A stretch of DNA of 64,000 nucleotides from Hahellaceae bacterium (GTDB taxonomy: Bacteria > Pseudomonadota > Gammaproteobacteria > Pseudomonadales > Oleiphilaceae). Below are positions 8,653 through 16,285 of this stretch, in pieces. Made by a program: the position numbers and the translations under genes. The notes under the pieces are model-generated. The model was not told where the DNA came from. It ran no database searches and saw only the letters and a list, made by a program, of their open reading frames with translations. Numbering within the stretch: position 1 is the first letter of the stretch; every line of letters starts with the position of its first letter. The stretch covers positions 1-64,000 of the forward strand of contig JACKOD010000002.1 of assembly GCA_024234505.1 (NCBI GenBank). Direction: 5' to 3'.

Positions 8653-8698
8653 ATTGTTCCAATGGAACTTAACATGATTGTTCCAATGGGATTTAACA
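8653..8698. repeat. Two tandem 22-bp operator-like repeats
   Basis: Two copies of ATTGTTCCAATGGRAYTTAACA (positions 8653-8674 and 8677-8698) differ at two bases and are 24 bases apart. The first copy holds the inverted repeat GTTCCAATGGAAC. They end 20 bases before the ATG at 8719 and lie in the 257-base divergent promoter region shared with the transglutaminase-like gene. Placement suggests binding sites for a regulator; no known regulator is recognised. Confidence 0.5.
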
Positions 8699-8718
8699 CT
8701 ACCTAATAGGATTCTGTG

Positions 8719-9672
8719 ATGGAAGAAAAACTTAACAGTCTGGATGACAAATTAAACCGTATTGAAGAAAAACTGATACATATCGAAACTATTTCCAAAA
8801 AAGTGGACGAAATTTCCTCGGATGTAAACGAAATCACTTCTGATGTAGACGATATGTCGAAAGACATGGATGAAATATCCAAGGATATCGACGAACAAGC
8901 CAAGCATGTTTCCATGGCCTCCCGAATGATGGCCAGACCCTTGTCGCTGGGATATGAAAAAACCAAAACTGTCATTTTCGGTGTGCTCGCGCTGACGGTG
9001 GCACTGGGTCAGTATTCTGAGGCTGTCGCGTTGATTGGTGACGGTATCAATGCGGTACGTAGTTCGTTTACCCATGACATTGAATACGAAATGCTTGGCA
9101 ATGTTCATGTGGGCAATACTCAGGCGTATATCGAAAATCTGGCAGGTACTCCCCAGGTCTCAAGAGTGATCGCTGACGGCTTGGTTGCCAATTACTTTTA
9201 TAACGAAAAGTTTTTGCTGACGGTATTTTTTAAAGATGAGCGCGTCACGGCCTATAGCTTGCTGCCTCTGGTCGAAGACTTTGAGCCGAAGCTGGGGTCT
9301 ACCGGAAATAACGAATTGGCACTGGGGCGCTTTACCTACGCGCAATTTCCGGCCAACGCAACGCAGTATATGGTGGATCATTCCAAAACGGTCAGCTACT
9401 ACCTCGAAAACCTGGAATCAGGACGGGCAGGCTTATTTGTTAATCAGTATCTGGGGAATCTTGTGTATGGCAAAGGCGAGCACTCCGATTTGGTCGGAAC
9501 CTTTTATGATCAGGAAGTGCGGGGTGATGAAGAGAAACAGATGGCGACCCAGCAGCGCATTCGTACCGAGATGACACCCAACTTCTATGGCGAGGGGGAA
9601 ATCGGCGTGGAGTTCATTGAAAAAAGTTTGCTTACGGAAGCCGAGTTCAGAAGCTATTTTGGCGCTCAATAA
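8719..9672 (+). CDS. Coiled-coil membrane protein of unknown function
   Basis: A 317-residue protein. Residues 1-65 are a heptad coiled coil whose core is a near-exact 7-residue repeat (DEISSDV, NEITSDV, DDMSKDM, DEISKDI). One hydrophobic segment (VIFGVLALTVALGQYSEAVAL, about residues 90-110) follows, then a roughly 200-residue soluble domain with YNEKFLLTVFFKDERV. I recall an ETEC_3214-type domain with this general shape, but the match is not firm. The ATG at 8719 is preferred over the GTG directly before it because of TAATAGGA at 8703-8710. Two tandem repeats sit just upstream. No function is assigned. Confidence 0.7.
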   Translation: MEEKLNSLDDKLNRIEEKLIHIETISKKVDEISSDVNEITSDVDDMSKDMDEISKDIDEQAKHVSMASRMMARPLSLGYEKTKTVIFGVLALTVALGQYSEAVALIGDGINAVRSSFTHDIEYEMLGNVHVGNTQAYIENLAGTPQVSRVIADGLVANYFYNEKFLLTVFFKDERVTAYSLLPLVEDFEPKLGSTGNNELALGRFTYAQFPANATQYMVDHSKTVSYYLENLESGRAGLFVNQYLGNLVYGKGEHSDLVGTFYDQEVRGDEEKQMATQQRIRTEMTPNFYGEGEIGVEFIEKSLLTEAEFRSYFGAQ

Positions 9673-9787
9673 ATTTGCGCCACTTTGTAAATTTGAGCCA
9701 ACTTCGGGTCTGCAAGCCTTCGGGTTGGGTCGGGGAGATGATTGCGACAGATTCGGGTCAGTAGGTTAATAGAAAAGGATTCTGCTT

Positions 9788-12700
9788 TTGGAACGACGAA
9801 ATTTTGAGCGGGTAGCATTTGTTCATGATGCGATCATGGTGTTTGCGGGTCGTGAATGGTCTTGCCGGGTGAGAGATTTTTGTCCTGGCGGGGTCTTTAT
9901 TGAATTTCATGGCGCGCAAATTCCCCCCTTGAGTGGCGATGCCGCTTTTGTTTCGGGTGAGCAGGTGATCATTAAAATGGCCTGCGAGTGGCGAGGGAAG
10001 CAAGTTCCTGTCATGTTCACCGGAGAAGCTCGGCATCGGGTTGCTGAGGCCGTGGGGATTCGCTTTCTCGAAATTGACGAACGAACGCTGGGTATTCTCA
10101 AAACAAAATCAGGGTACCAACGGTCGGCAACGCGTTCGCCTTCATCGGCTGCGCCGACGCCGGAAGTTGATACCTCGTTGTCGCACGAAATGGTCGCTCG
10201 CAAAGAGAATGCGGAGAAACTGCTGCACGCTTATCGACGACTGATACTGGAAAAGATGCCGGTAGTTATTGAATGTTGCCTCAAGGAAGTCAATGCCCGG
10301 CTGCTGAGTTCGGCGAACGAGGCCCGGGATAATTGGTTAAGGGCTGATTTTTCGCTCAGCATGCAGATGCTTGATCGCCGCAATCACTGGATCAGCGAGC
10401 AAGTGAGTCGAGCGGTTGTGCACGCCATGTCTGAAAGCCCCGAGGTCACGACGAGGTCGCCTTCTTCCGAAGGGCTGAACCAGGCATCCGTCGAGTCACT
10501 GTCCATTGTTGAAAAAAATGATTTTGAAGACTGGCTGGCGATGCAAATGGCGATTCGGCTGATCGAAAATGCCTTGGGTCTGGATCTGGGTCGTTTATGT
10601 CTGGTGTTTAGCCAGTTGAGAAAGACAACCTATGAGCCGAATACGCTGGCTGTGGGGCCGGCGGTTATTTTAAAGGCATTGCAGCGCTGTCTTGGCGTGA
10701 TGCAGTTGCCTGCTACCGGATACCCAGTGGTTTTTAAAGTCGTCGGAAAGCGATTGAATACCGAATTGCGCGATATTTACGCGGTGATGCTTTCGTTGGC
10801 TGAACGGGCGGGGTTTCATGCGGATCTGGCGCCCAAAGCGGCCGTGTTGTCTTATCAACCGGTGGTAAGGTCTCCTGCACGAACGAAAACAAATGACTCC
10901 TCGGCCTCGGGAATGACAAATACGTCCTCTCCGACGAGCGAGCCGGTCCTGCCGACAACCTCGTCAGCCACAGAGGGGCAATATCAGGATGGCGCTGTGG
11001 ACGCGTTATCCGCAGATTTGGCATCGAATCCGTTAATGGCTTCTTCCGAGGGGCATGATTCGGAGGCGCTTCTGACAGAATCGTTAACGACCGAAGCCCA
11101 GACATACAAAACCCTGCAGTCGTTGATTCGTTTAAAATCCGCCGTTGCAGGAGGTAAAACGCTGGCCTCGGAAAAAAGCAAAGGGGGAGATAAAGTCTCG
11201 CTGGGGAATATCGTCACCTTTGGCCGCGAGCAGCTCATTGGTGCGATTGAGGTGTTGCAAAAAACGGATAAACAAAGTGATGCCAGTCCGCGTTATGTCT
11301 CGATGAAACAGTCCGTGGTTGATCAGTTACAACTGGCTCAGGGAGAACATGGTCGCTTAAGGGATCGTGATAACGAACTGATAGATATTACCGATCGGCT
11401 CTTCGAAACGATTCTTGAACAGCTGGGGGTGAACGAGGTTGTTAAAAAGTGGCTGAAGAAGCTTAAACTGTCGATTCTGAAAGTGGTATTGCTCGATGAT
11501 ACGTTTTTCTCCAATCAGAATCACCCGGCTCGGCAGGTTATTAACCAGCTGGCCCGACTTGGCGCGGTACGTCGCTATACCAATACGAGCCTGGATCGCT
11601 CGCTGGAAAGTTTTGCTGACCGGATTATCAGCGAATATCAGGGAGATCCACATCTTTTTGAAGAAATACTACATGAACTGAATGTGTTGATTGAACGACA
11701 GGAGAAAGCATTTGAGCGTAATGCTGAGCGTATCGCGCGCGCTTATGAGGGGCAGCAAAAGCTGACCGAAGCCCGGAATAAAGTCAGGGAAGCCCTGAAT
11801 GATCGGTTGGCTGGATTGAACGTACCTAAACTGCTGCTGGCGTTGCTGGATCAGGGAGGGCTGCGTCAATTTCTGGTGGTGACACTTTTACGTGAGTCTG
11901 ACAAAAGCTCGCTTTGGCAGGAATCGCTCACTGCCATCGACCAGCTAATGGCCTGGTTGGCAGATTCGGCAGACGGCGCTTCGTTGCTCAGTGAGAGTAT
12001 CGAGCGGGAATTGGAAGCCCCGACATTACTGGCGAGTATTGATAGAGAGCTGGTGGCCTCCGGGCAAACCGGACACAAGGAGATTCTGAAAAAGTTACAA
12101 AGCTGTCTGCTGGACGGTAAAAAAGCCGCGTTGGAATTTGTAGCGCAATATGATTGGCCGGACGAAGTCTCTGAAGACCAGCGTTATTGTGTGATCAAAC
12201 CAGAGCAACATGCCGGGCCTAAAGAGACCACCCGTTGGCATCGTCGGGCGCGCCAGATGACGATAGGGGACTGGATTGAGTTGCAGCGAGAGGGGCAAAA
12301 GCAGCGCTTACGTCTGGCCTGGACAGGCAGTGACAGTTTTCGCTTTGTGTTTGTTGACAGTCATGGTCTCAAGGATGTCGATATTTCTCTGGATGATATT
12401 GCCAAATATATTGAGCAAGGCGATCTCACGGTCCTGGACAAGCAAGAAGTTCCTTTGGTGGATCAGGGATTGCATCAAATGGTGCAATCGGTTTACGAAG
12501 AGTTGGCCAATCAGGCAAGTTGTGACCCGCTGACGGGTCTGCTCAATCGCCAGGCGTTCGAACGCAGTCTGGATCGTGCGGTCGCCGATGCGGTAGCGCA
12601 CAAGAAGACTTTTGTGCTGTGCTATATCGACATCGATCAGTTTAAGGTGCTTAACAACACCTATGGGCATGTTGCGGGAGATGCCTTACTTAAACAGGTG

Positions 12701-13798
12701 GCTCGGGTGATTCGATTGGGTGCGCCTTCCTTAGTCACCTGCGGGCGTCTGGGTGGAAATGAGTTCGGTGTTATTTTTGCCCAGGCCGATATTGAGCGCG
12801 CAGCGAAAATTGCGGAAGCCTTGCGTACACAAATTGCGTCTGCACCCTTCATTTGGGCGGAAAATGATATTCAGGTAACGGTCAGTATCGGTCTGGCCGA
12901 GGTTGACGTGTCGATGGATACCCACGACACCCTGATGCGTAAAGCCAATTCGGCCTGTAGTCTGGCGAAACAGCATGGCCGCAATCGCTTGCTCTGCTAT
13001 ACACCTCAGGATCGGGATCAGGCGCTGCACAACGAAATGGCCTCATGGATCAAACGGATGGATCGGTCTCTGGAAGATTTTATCCTGATCCGGGCGCAAG
13101 AGATCGCAGCGGTCGATACAGCGTCGGGTCGTTTGCCTCACTATGAAATTCTCATCGGCGTCAGGGATGAGGCTGGCAATATTCTTTCTCCGGTGGCATT
13201 TATCGAGGCGGCAGAGCACTTTGGCCGTATGCCTAAAGTCGATCGCTATGTCGTTCATAGTGTGTTGCGCTGGTTGGATGACAATCCACAGCGCGCTGCC
13301 AAGATGCACGGGGTGTCAATCAATTTGTCAGGCACCTCCATGAATGACGAAAGTTTTTTGAGTTTTGTATTGGGCGAATTGGCTTCCTGCTCGGTGGAGA
13401 AAGAAAAGATCTGTTTCGAAATCACGGAGACCGCGGCGGTTACGAGCTTGTCGGATGCCAGTGACTTTATGAAACAAATCAAAAAAACCGGCTGCAAATT
13501 CTCATTGGATGACTTTGGTACGGGCTTGAGTTCCTATGCCTATATCCAGAAACTGCCGATTGATTACATTAAAATTGATGGCGTATTCATAAAAAATATT
13601 GTTAATAATCAGAAGGATCAGGCCTTGGTTCGATCTATTAATGAGCTGGCCCACTTTATGGGGCTGGAAACCATTGCCGAGTTTGTTGAAAACGAAGAAA
13701 TACTCGCGATGCTAAGGGATATCGGTGTGGACTATGCCCAGGGCTATGGCATACATAAACCGGCGCCACTGGCGACGCTGGCCGATCACTCAATCTAA
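9788..13798 (+). CDS. PilZ-DUF1631-GGDEF-EAL protein, cyclic-di-GMP related
   Basis: A 1336-residue cytoplasmic protein. Order: PilZ domain (about 1-100, opening ERRNFERVAF, then RDFCPGGVFIEFHG), a long DUF1631 helical region (about 140-830), a GGDEF domain (about 910-1080, DPLTGLLNRQAFE and RLGGNEFGV) and an EAL domain (about 1095-1336). The cyclase signature is GGNEF instead of GGDEF and the EAL core is EIL, but the EAL metal/loop motifs (DDFGTGLSSYAY, IDYIKIDG, ETIAEFVE) remain. Known relatives with these domains act as c-di-GMP effectors or phosphodiesterases. Start is TTG at 9788, with AAAAGGAT 9 bases upstream; PilZ proteins often open ERR-x-F-x-R, which supports it. Confidence 0.88.
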   Translation: MERRNFERVAFVHDAIMVFAGREWSCRVRDFCPGGVFIEFHGAQIPPLSGDAAFVSGEQVIIKMACEWRGKQVPVMFTGEARHRVAEAVGIRFLEIDERTLGILKTKSGYQRSATRSPSSAAPTPEVDTSLSHEMVARKENAEKLLHAYRRLILEKMPVVIECCLKEVNARLLSSANEARDNWLRADFSLSMQMLDRRNHWISEQVSRAVVHAMSESPEVTTRSPSSEGLNQASVESLSIVEKNDFEDWLAMQMAIRLIENALGLDLGRLCLVFSQLRKTTYEPNTLAVGPAVILKALQRCLGVMQLPATGYPVVFKVVGKRLNTELRDIYAVMLSLAERAGFHADLAPKAAVLSYQPVVRSPARTKTNDSSASGMTNTSSPTSEPVLPTTSSATEGQYQDGAVDALSADLASNPLMASSEGHDSEALLTESLTTEAQTYKTLQSLIRLKSAVAGGKTLASEKSKGGDKVSLGNIVTFGREQLIGAIEVLQKTDKQSDASPRYVSMKQSVVDQLQLAQGEHGRLRDRDNELIDITDRLFETILEQLGVNEVVKKWLKKLKLSILKVVLLDDTFFSNQNHPARQVINQLARLGAVRRYTNTSLDRSLESFADRIISEYQGDPHLFEEILHELNVLIERQEKAFERNAERIARAYEGQQKLTEARNKVREALNDRLAGLNVPKLLLALLDQGGLRQFLVVTLLRESDKSSLWQESLTAIDQLMAWLADSADGASLLSESIERELEAPTLLASIDRELVASGQTGHKEILKKLQSCLLDGKKAALEFVAQYDWPDEVSEDQRYCVIKPEQHAGPKETTRWHRRARQMTIGDWIELQREGQKQRLRLAWTGSDSFRFVFVDSHGLKDVDISLDDIAKYIEQGDLTVLDKQEVPLVDQGLHQMVQSVYEELANQASCDPLTGLLNRQAFERSLDRAVADAVAHKKTFVLCYIDIDQFKVLNNTYGHVAGDALLKQVARVIRLGAPSLVTCGRLGGNEFGVIFAQADIERAAKIAEALRTQIASAPFIWAENDIQVTVSIGLAEVDVSMDTHDTLMRKANSACSLAKQHGRNRLLCYTPQDRDQALHNEMASWIKRMDRSLEDFILIRAQEIAAVDTASGRLPHYEILIGVRDEAGNILSPVAFIEAAEHFGRMPKVDRYVVHSVLRWLDDNPQRAAKMHGVSINLSGTSMNDESFLSFVLGELASCSVEKEKICFEITETAAVTSLSDASDFMKQIKKTGCKFSLDDFGTGLSSYAYIQKLPIDYIKIDGVFIKNIVNNQKDQALVRSINELAHFMGLETIAEFVENEEILAMLRDIGVDYAQGYGIHKPAPLATLADHSI

Positions 13799-13960
13799 TC
13801 CGGAGCCATGGCTTGCCAGAGTGGGGAGGGCTCCTCTATTCTGAAAAGAGTCGGTATCGCGACATAAACACGGGTGGTCATACACCCTTACTTGCTGTGT
13901 GAGTCATACCTGTCAGCGCGTTGTGCGTCTGACCGAGTGGTAGTCGGGGTCAACGCGTTA

Positions 13961-14827
13961 ATGAAGTCTCATTTAGTCTTTTCACCAGGCATTGTCAGAA
14001 AAGCCTGCCATTTTTTTAGAGCCTGGGTGGTTTGTGGCACATTGCTGTCTGGTTCTGCGGCGGCTGCCTTGCCGCCTGAACACGAAGCTAACCGTTTGTT
14101 ATTGCTTATTGAGCAGCAAATTAGTGATGCCCAGTGGGAAAAAGCGTCGGAAAATCTGGAACGTATGGGCGCACTTCAGATCAAATTGCCCGTGGTATAC
14201 GAATTTTATCGGGGTAAGGTGTATTTGCAGCAGGGGTTGCCAGAAAAAGCTCAACACGCACTGGAAGATTATGTCGTGCAAGCGGGGGTCGAAGGAACCT
14301 ACTATAAACAGGCACTTCAACTGATTTCAAAGGCTGAAGCTGCGGTGTCGGTCACGCCGGCAGTAGCCGAGATTACATCGCCTCATACAGACGCGCAGGC
14401 ACTCAAATCGAATGATGACTATGTTGCATCCTTACAAAAACTGTTTTTGACCAACGATCCTAAACAGGCGTTACTGTTACGAATAAACGGTATTTTATTG
14501 GCGCACGCCTATCAGGGGACGCGCATCCGCCACAAAGAGCGCAGCACCGGGGCCGAATATAAACTCTCGATTGATGGCCGGGATTTTCTGATACAGGAGA
14601 AAATTTTTCATACGAAGGGGGCTCCAGAAATCAAGTTGCAGAGACTGCGTCTGGATGGCGTGGATCCGTATGTTCGTTACGGATGCGATTACGAGCGTTA
14701 TATGTGTTGGGTTTATCACCCGGTGCATCAGTACGATCGCTGGTTGTTGGTGGATAGTGCCGAAGCAGAAACCAAAGAGCTGGTCGAGGCGATTACCCGT
14801 CTCATCCGACTGGTGCAGGGGAGCTAG
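13961..14827 (+). CDS. Exported protein with helical repeats, function unknown
   Basis: A 288-residue protein with a signal peptide (hydrophobic AWVVCGTLLSGSAAAALP, about residues 18-37). Residues about 45-125 form TPR-like helices (ANRLLLLIEQQISDAQWEKA, LPEKAQHALEDYV). The C-terminal 110 residues have an RIRHKERSTGAEYKLSIDGR segment and aromatic, Cys-containing motifs (YGCDYERYMCWVYHP). I chose the ATG at 13961 because it directly precedes the signal sequence; upstream frame adds 29 poor residues. The ribosome site is weak. It lies between the PilZ-GGDEF-EAL gene and norQ on the same strand. Confidence 0.6.
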   Translation: MKSHLVFSPGIVRKACHFFRAWVVCGTLLSGSAAAALPPEHEANRLLLLIEQQISDAQWEKASENLERMGALQIKLPVVYEFYRGKVYLQQGLPEKAQHALEDYVVQAGVEGTYYKQALQLISKAEAAVSVTPAVAEITSPHTDAQALKSNDDYVASLQKLFLTNDPKQALLLRINGILLAHAYQGTRIRHKERSTGAEYKLSIDGRDFLIQEKIFHTKGAPEIKLQRLRLDGVDPYVRYGCDYERYMCWVYHPVHQYDRWLLVDSAEAETKELVEAITRLIRLVQGS

Positions 14828-14865
14828 TTGCAGCAAACACAGAAACGCGTGGGATTGGCCCGGGA

Positions 14866-14879
14866 ATGATATCGGTCAA
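14866..14879 (+). promoter_or_regulatory. FNR/DNR-type box upstream of norQ
   Basis: ATGATATCGGTCAA matches TTGAT-N4-RTCAA at all but the first base. Its centre is 69 bases before the norQ ATG, leaving room for a class II promoter and a short leader. It resembles stronger sites upstream of nirS and norC in this window. Confidence 0.5.
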
Positions 14880-14941
14880 AGCGTTGAGCGCATAACCCGT
14901 TAACATAAGTACATTCGCGCACCGTTATCGAGAAAGACACT

Positions 14942-15769
14942 ATGAATGCATTTCAGTCGAATGCCAATGTTACGCAAACTGCAGTTGATGAATCTCTTTT
15001 CTACCTTCCCCAGGGTAATGAAGTCAGCCTGTTTGAGCATGCTTCGCAACATCAATTACCTGTTCTGATCAAGGGGCCGACCGGGTGTGGTAAAACCCGT
15101 TTCATTGCCCATATGGCAAAACGTCTGGGACGCAAACTGTACACCGTATCCTGCCATGACGATTTAACCGCCTCTGATCTGGTAGGGCGCCACCTGATCG
15201 GTAAAGACGGTACTTTCTGGCAGGATGGCCCGTTGACCCGTGCGGTGCGAGAGGGCGCCATTTGTTATCTGGATGAAGTGATCGAGGCGCGTAAAGATAC
15301 CACCGTGGTTTTGCATCCATTGGCAGATGATCGCCGGGTCTTGCCTATTGAGCGTACCGGTGAATACCTCGAAGCCGCCCCTGGTTTTATGCTGGTGGTT
15401 TCCTACAATCCGGGCTACCAGAATTTGTTAAAAGGCATGAAGCCCAGTACCCGCCAGCGTTTTGTTGCCTTGCGGTTCGATTATCCAACAGCCGAAGCGG
15501 AAGCGGCCATTGTGGTCAGTGAGTCAGGTGTTGAAGAATCGGTGGCCCGACGATTGGTAAAACTGGCACACGGTCTCCGTAATTTGAAGGATCATGATCT
15601 TGAAGAAGCGGCTTCTACGCGTCTGATCATTTATGCAGCTAAACTCATCAAGAGCGGGGTGCCTCCCTTACAGGCATGTAAAGCCACCATGGCGGAGCCC
15701 CTGAGTGATGATGATGCGACGGTGCGTGCGCTAACGGATGTGATTTATGCGGTTTTCGGAGATCATTGA
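14942..15769 (+). CDS. norQ: NorQ/NirQ-type AAA+ MoxR ATPase
   Basis: NorQ works with NorD to activate nitric oxide reductase, probably by inserting the non-heme iron. The 275-residue protein has a Walker A (GPTGCGKT, residues 45-52), Walker B (ICYLDEV), sensor 1 in VVSYNPGYQ and the CbbQ/NirQ/NorQ-type C-terminal segment (EEAASTRLIIYAAKLI). In many genomes it follows norCB directly; here it sits 38 kb from norC and 44 kb from norD, with its own FNR-like box. The next gene overlaps its last 23 bases, so the two are likely cotranscribed. Confidence 0.9.
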   Translation: MNAFQSNANVTQTAVDESLFYLPQGNEVSLFEHASQHQLPVLIKGPTGCGKTRFIAHMAKRLGRKLYTVSCHDDLTASDLVGRHLIGKDGTFWQDGPLTRAVREGAICYLDEVIEARKDTTVVLHPLADDRRVLPIERTGEYLEAAPGFMLVVSYNPGYQNLLKGMKPSTRQRFVALRFDYPTAEAEAAIVVSESGVEESVARRLVKLAHGLRNLKDHDLEEAASTRLIIYAAKLIKSGVPPLQACKATMAEPLSDDDATVRALTDVIYAVFGDH

Positions 15770-16133
15770 AAAACAACAAAAGCAACAGGAAGCCCTGGCC
15801 GTAAAGGCGGCCAGTTGGTATCTGGTGAACCTGCTGCTACTGCCCGGTATTGCGTTTCTCGTTCTTTTTCGTTTGTATTTACGCCATGGCTCGGGCAATC
15901 CGGCCGGTTTGGGTGTGAATCATGTACGCCAGGCGTTCTGGATGTCCATTCTGGGAGGGAGTCTGGTTCTGCTCGGATCGGGCGGCATCTTGCTGTTGAT
16001 GGGCAATTCGCCGGATATGTGGGCGACCTTGATTGTCTATTTTACGATTGTTCATTCCAGTTTTGTCATGTGGGGGGTGCTGGCTCTGGCCTGGGCTATG
16101 GCCGGTAAATCGGTTCTGTTTCCTTCCTGGTAG
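15747..16133 (+). CDS. Small membrane protein coupled to norQ
   Basis: A 128-residue protein with three likely transmembrane helices (YLVNLLLLPGIAFLVLFRLY near 27-46; FWMSILGGSLVLLGSGGILL near 69-88; ATLIVYFTIVHSSFVMWGVL near 97-116) and a charged N-terminal helix (EIIEKQQKQQEA). The ATG lies inside norQ, 23 bases before its stop, which suggests translational coupling. I do not recognise the family. NO-reductase accessory genes often encode small membrane proteins next to norQ or norD, so an assembly role is plausible. Confidence 0.75.
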   Translation: MRFSEIIEKQQKQQEALAVKAASWYLVNLLLLPGIAFLVLFRLYLRHGSGNPAGLGVNHVRQAFWMSILGGSLVLLGSGGILLLMGNSPDMWATLIVYFTIVHSSFVMWGVLALAWAMAGKSVLFPSW

Positions 16134-16285
16134 GTACTTTTTCCTTTCTGGTCGCTTCTGTTGCCATTTCTGGCAATGGTGCGGGGATGCTCTGTGATAA
16201 TCGGAGCGGTCTCTCTTTCCTCAATCCCTGAGTTTAGTGTCTATACTTGAGTTCGGATTCTTCCAGAAAAGGTATGTGCTGCGCC

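Noticed and set aside
13802..13834. GGAGCC/GGCTCC pairing after the large GGDEF-EAL gene
   Set aside because: Arms are six bases with a 21-base loop and no T-tract, too weak for a terminator call.
16161..16176. TTGCCATTTCTGGCAA inverted repeat before the response regulator gene
   Set aside because: Shape is like an FNR site but the half-sites do not match TTGAY/RTCAA; 110 bases from the start, so it could be an operator or nothing.
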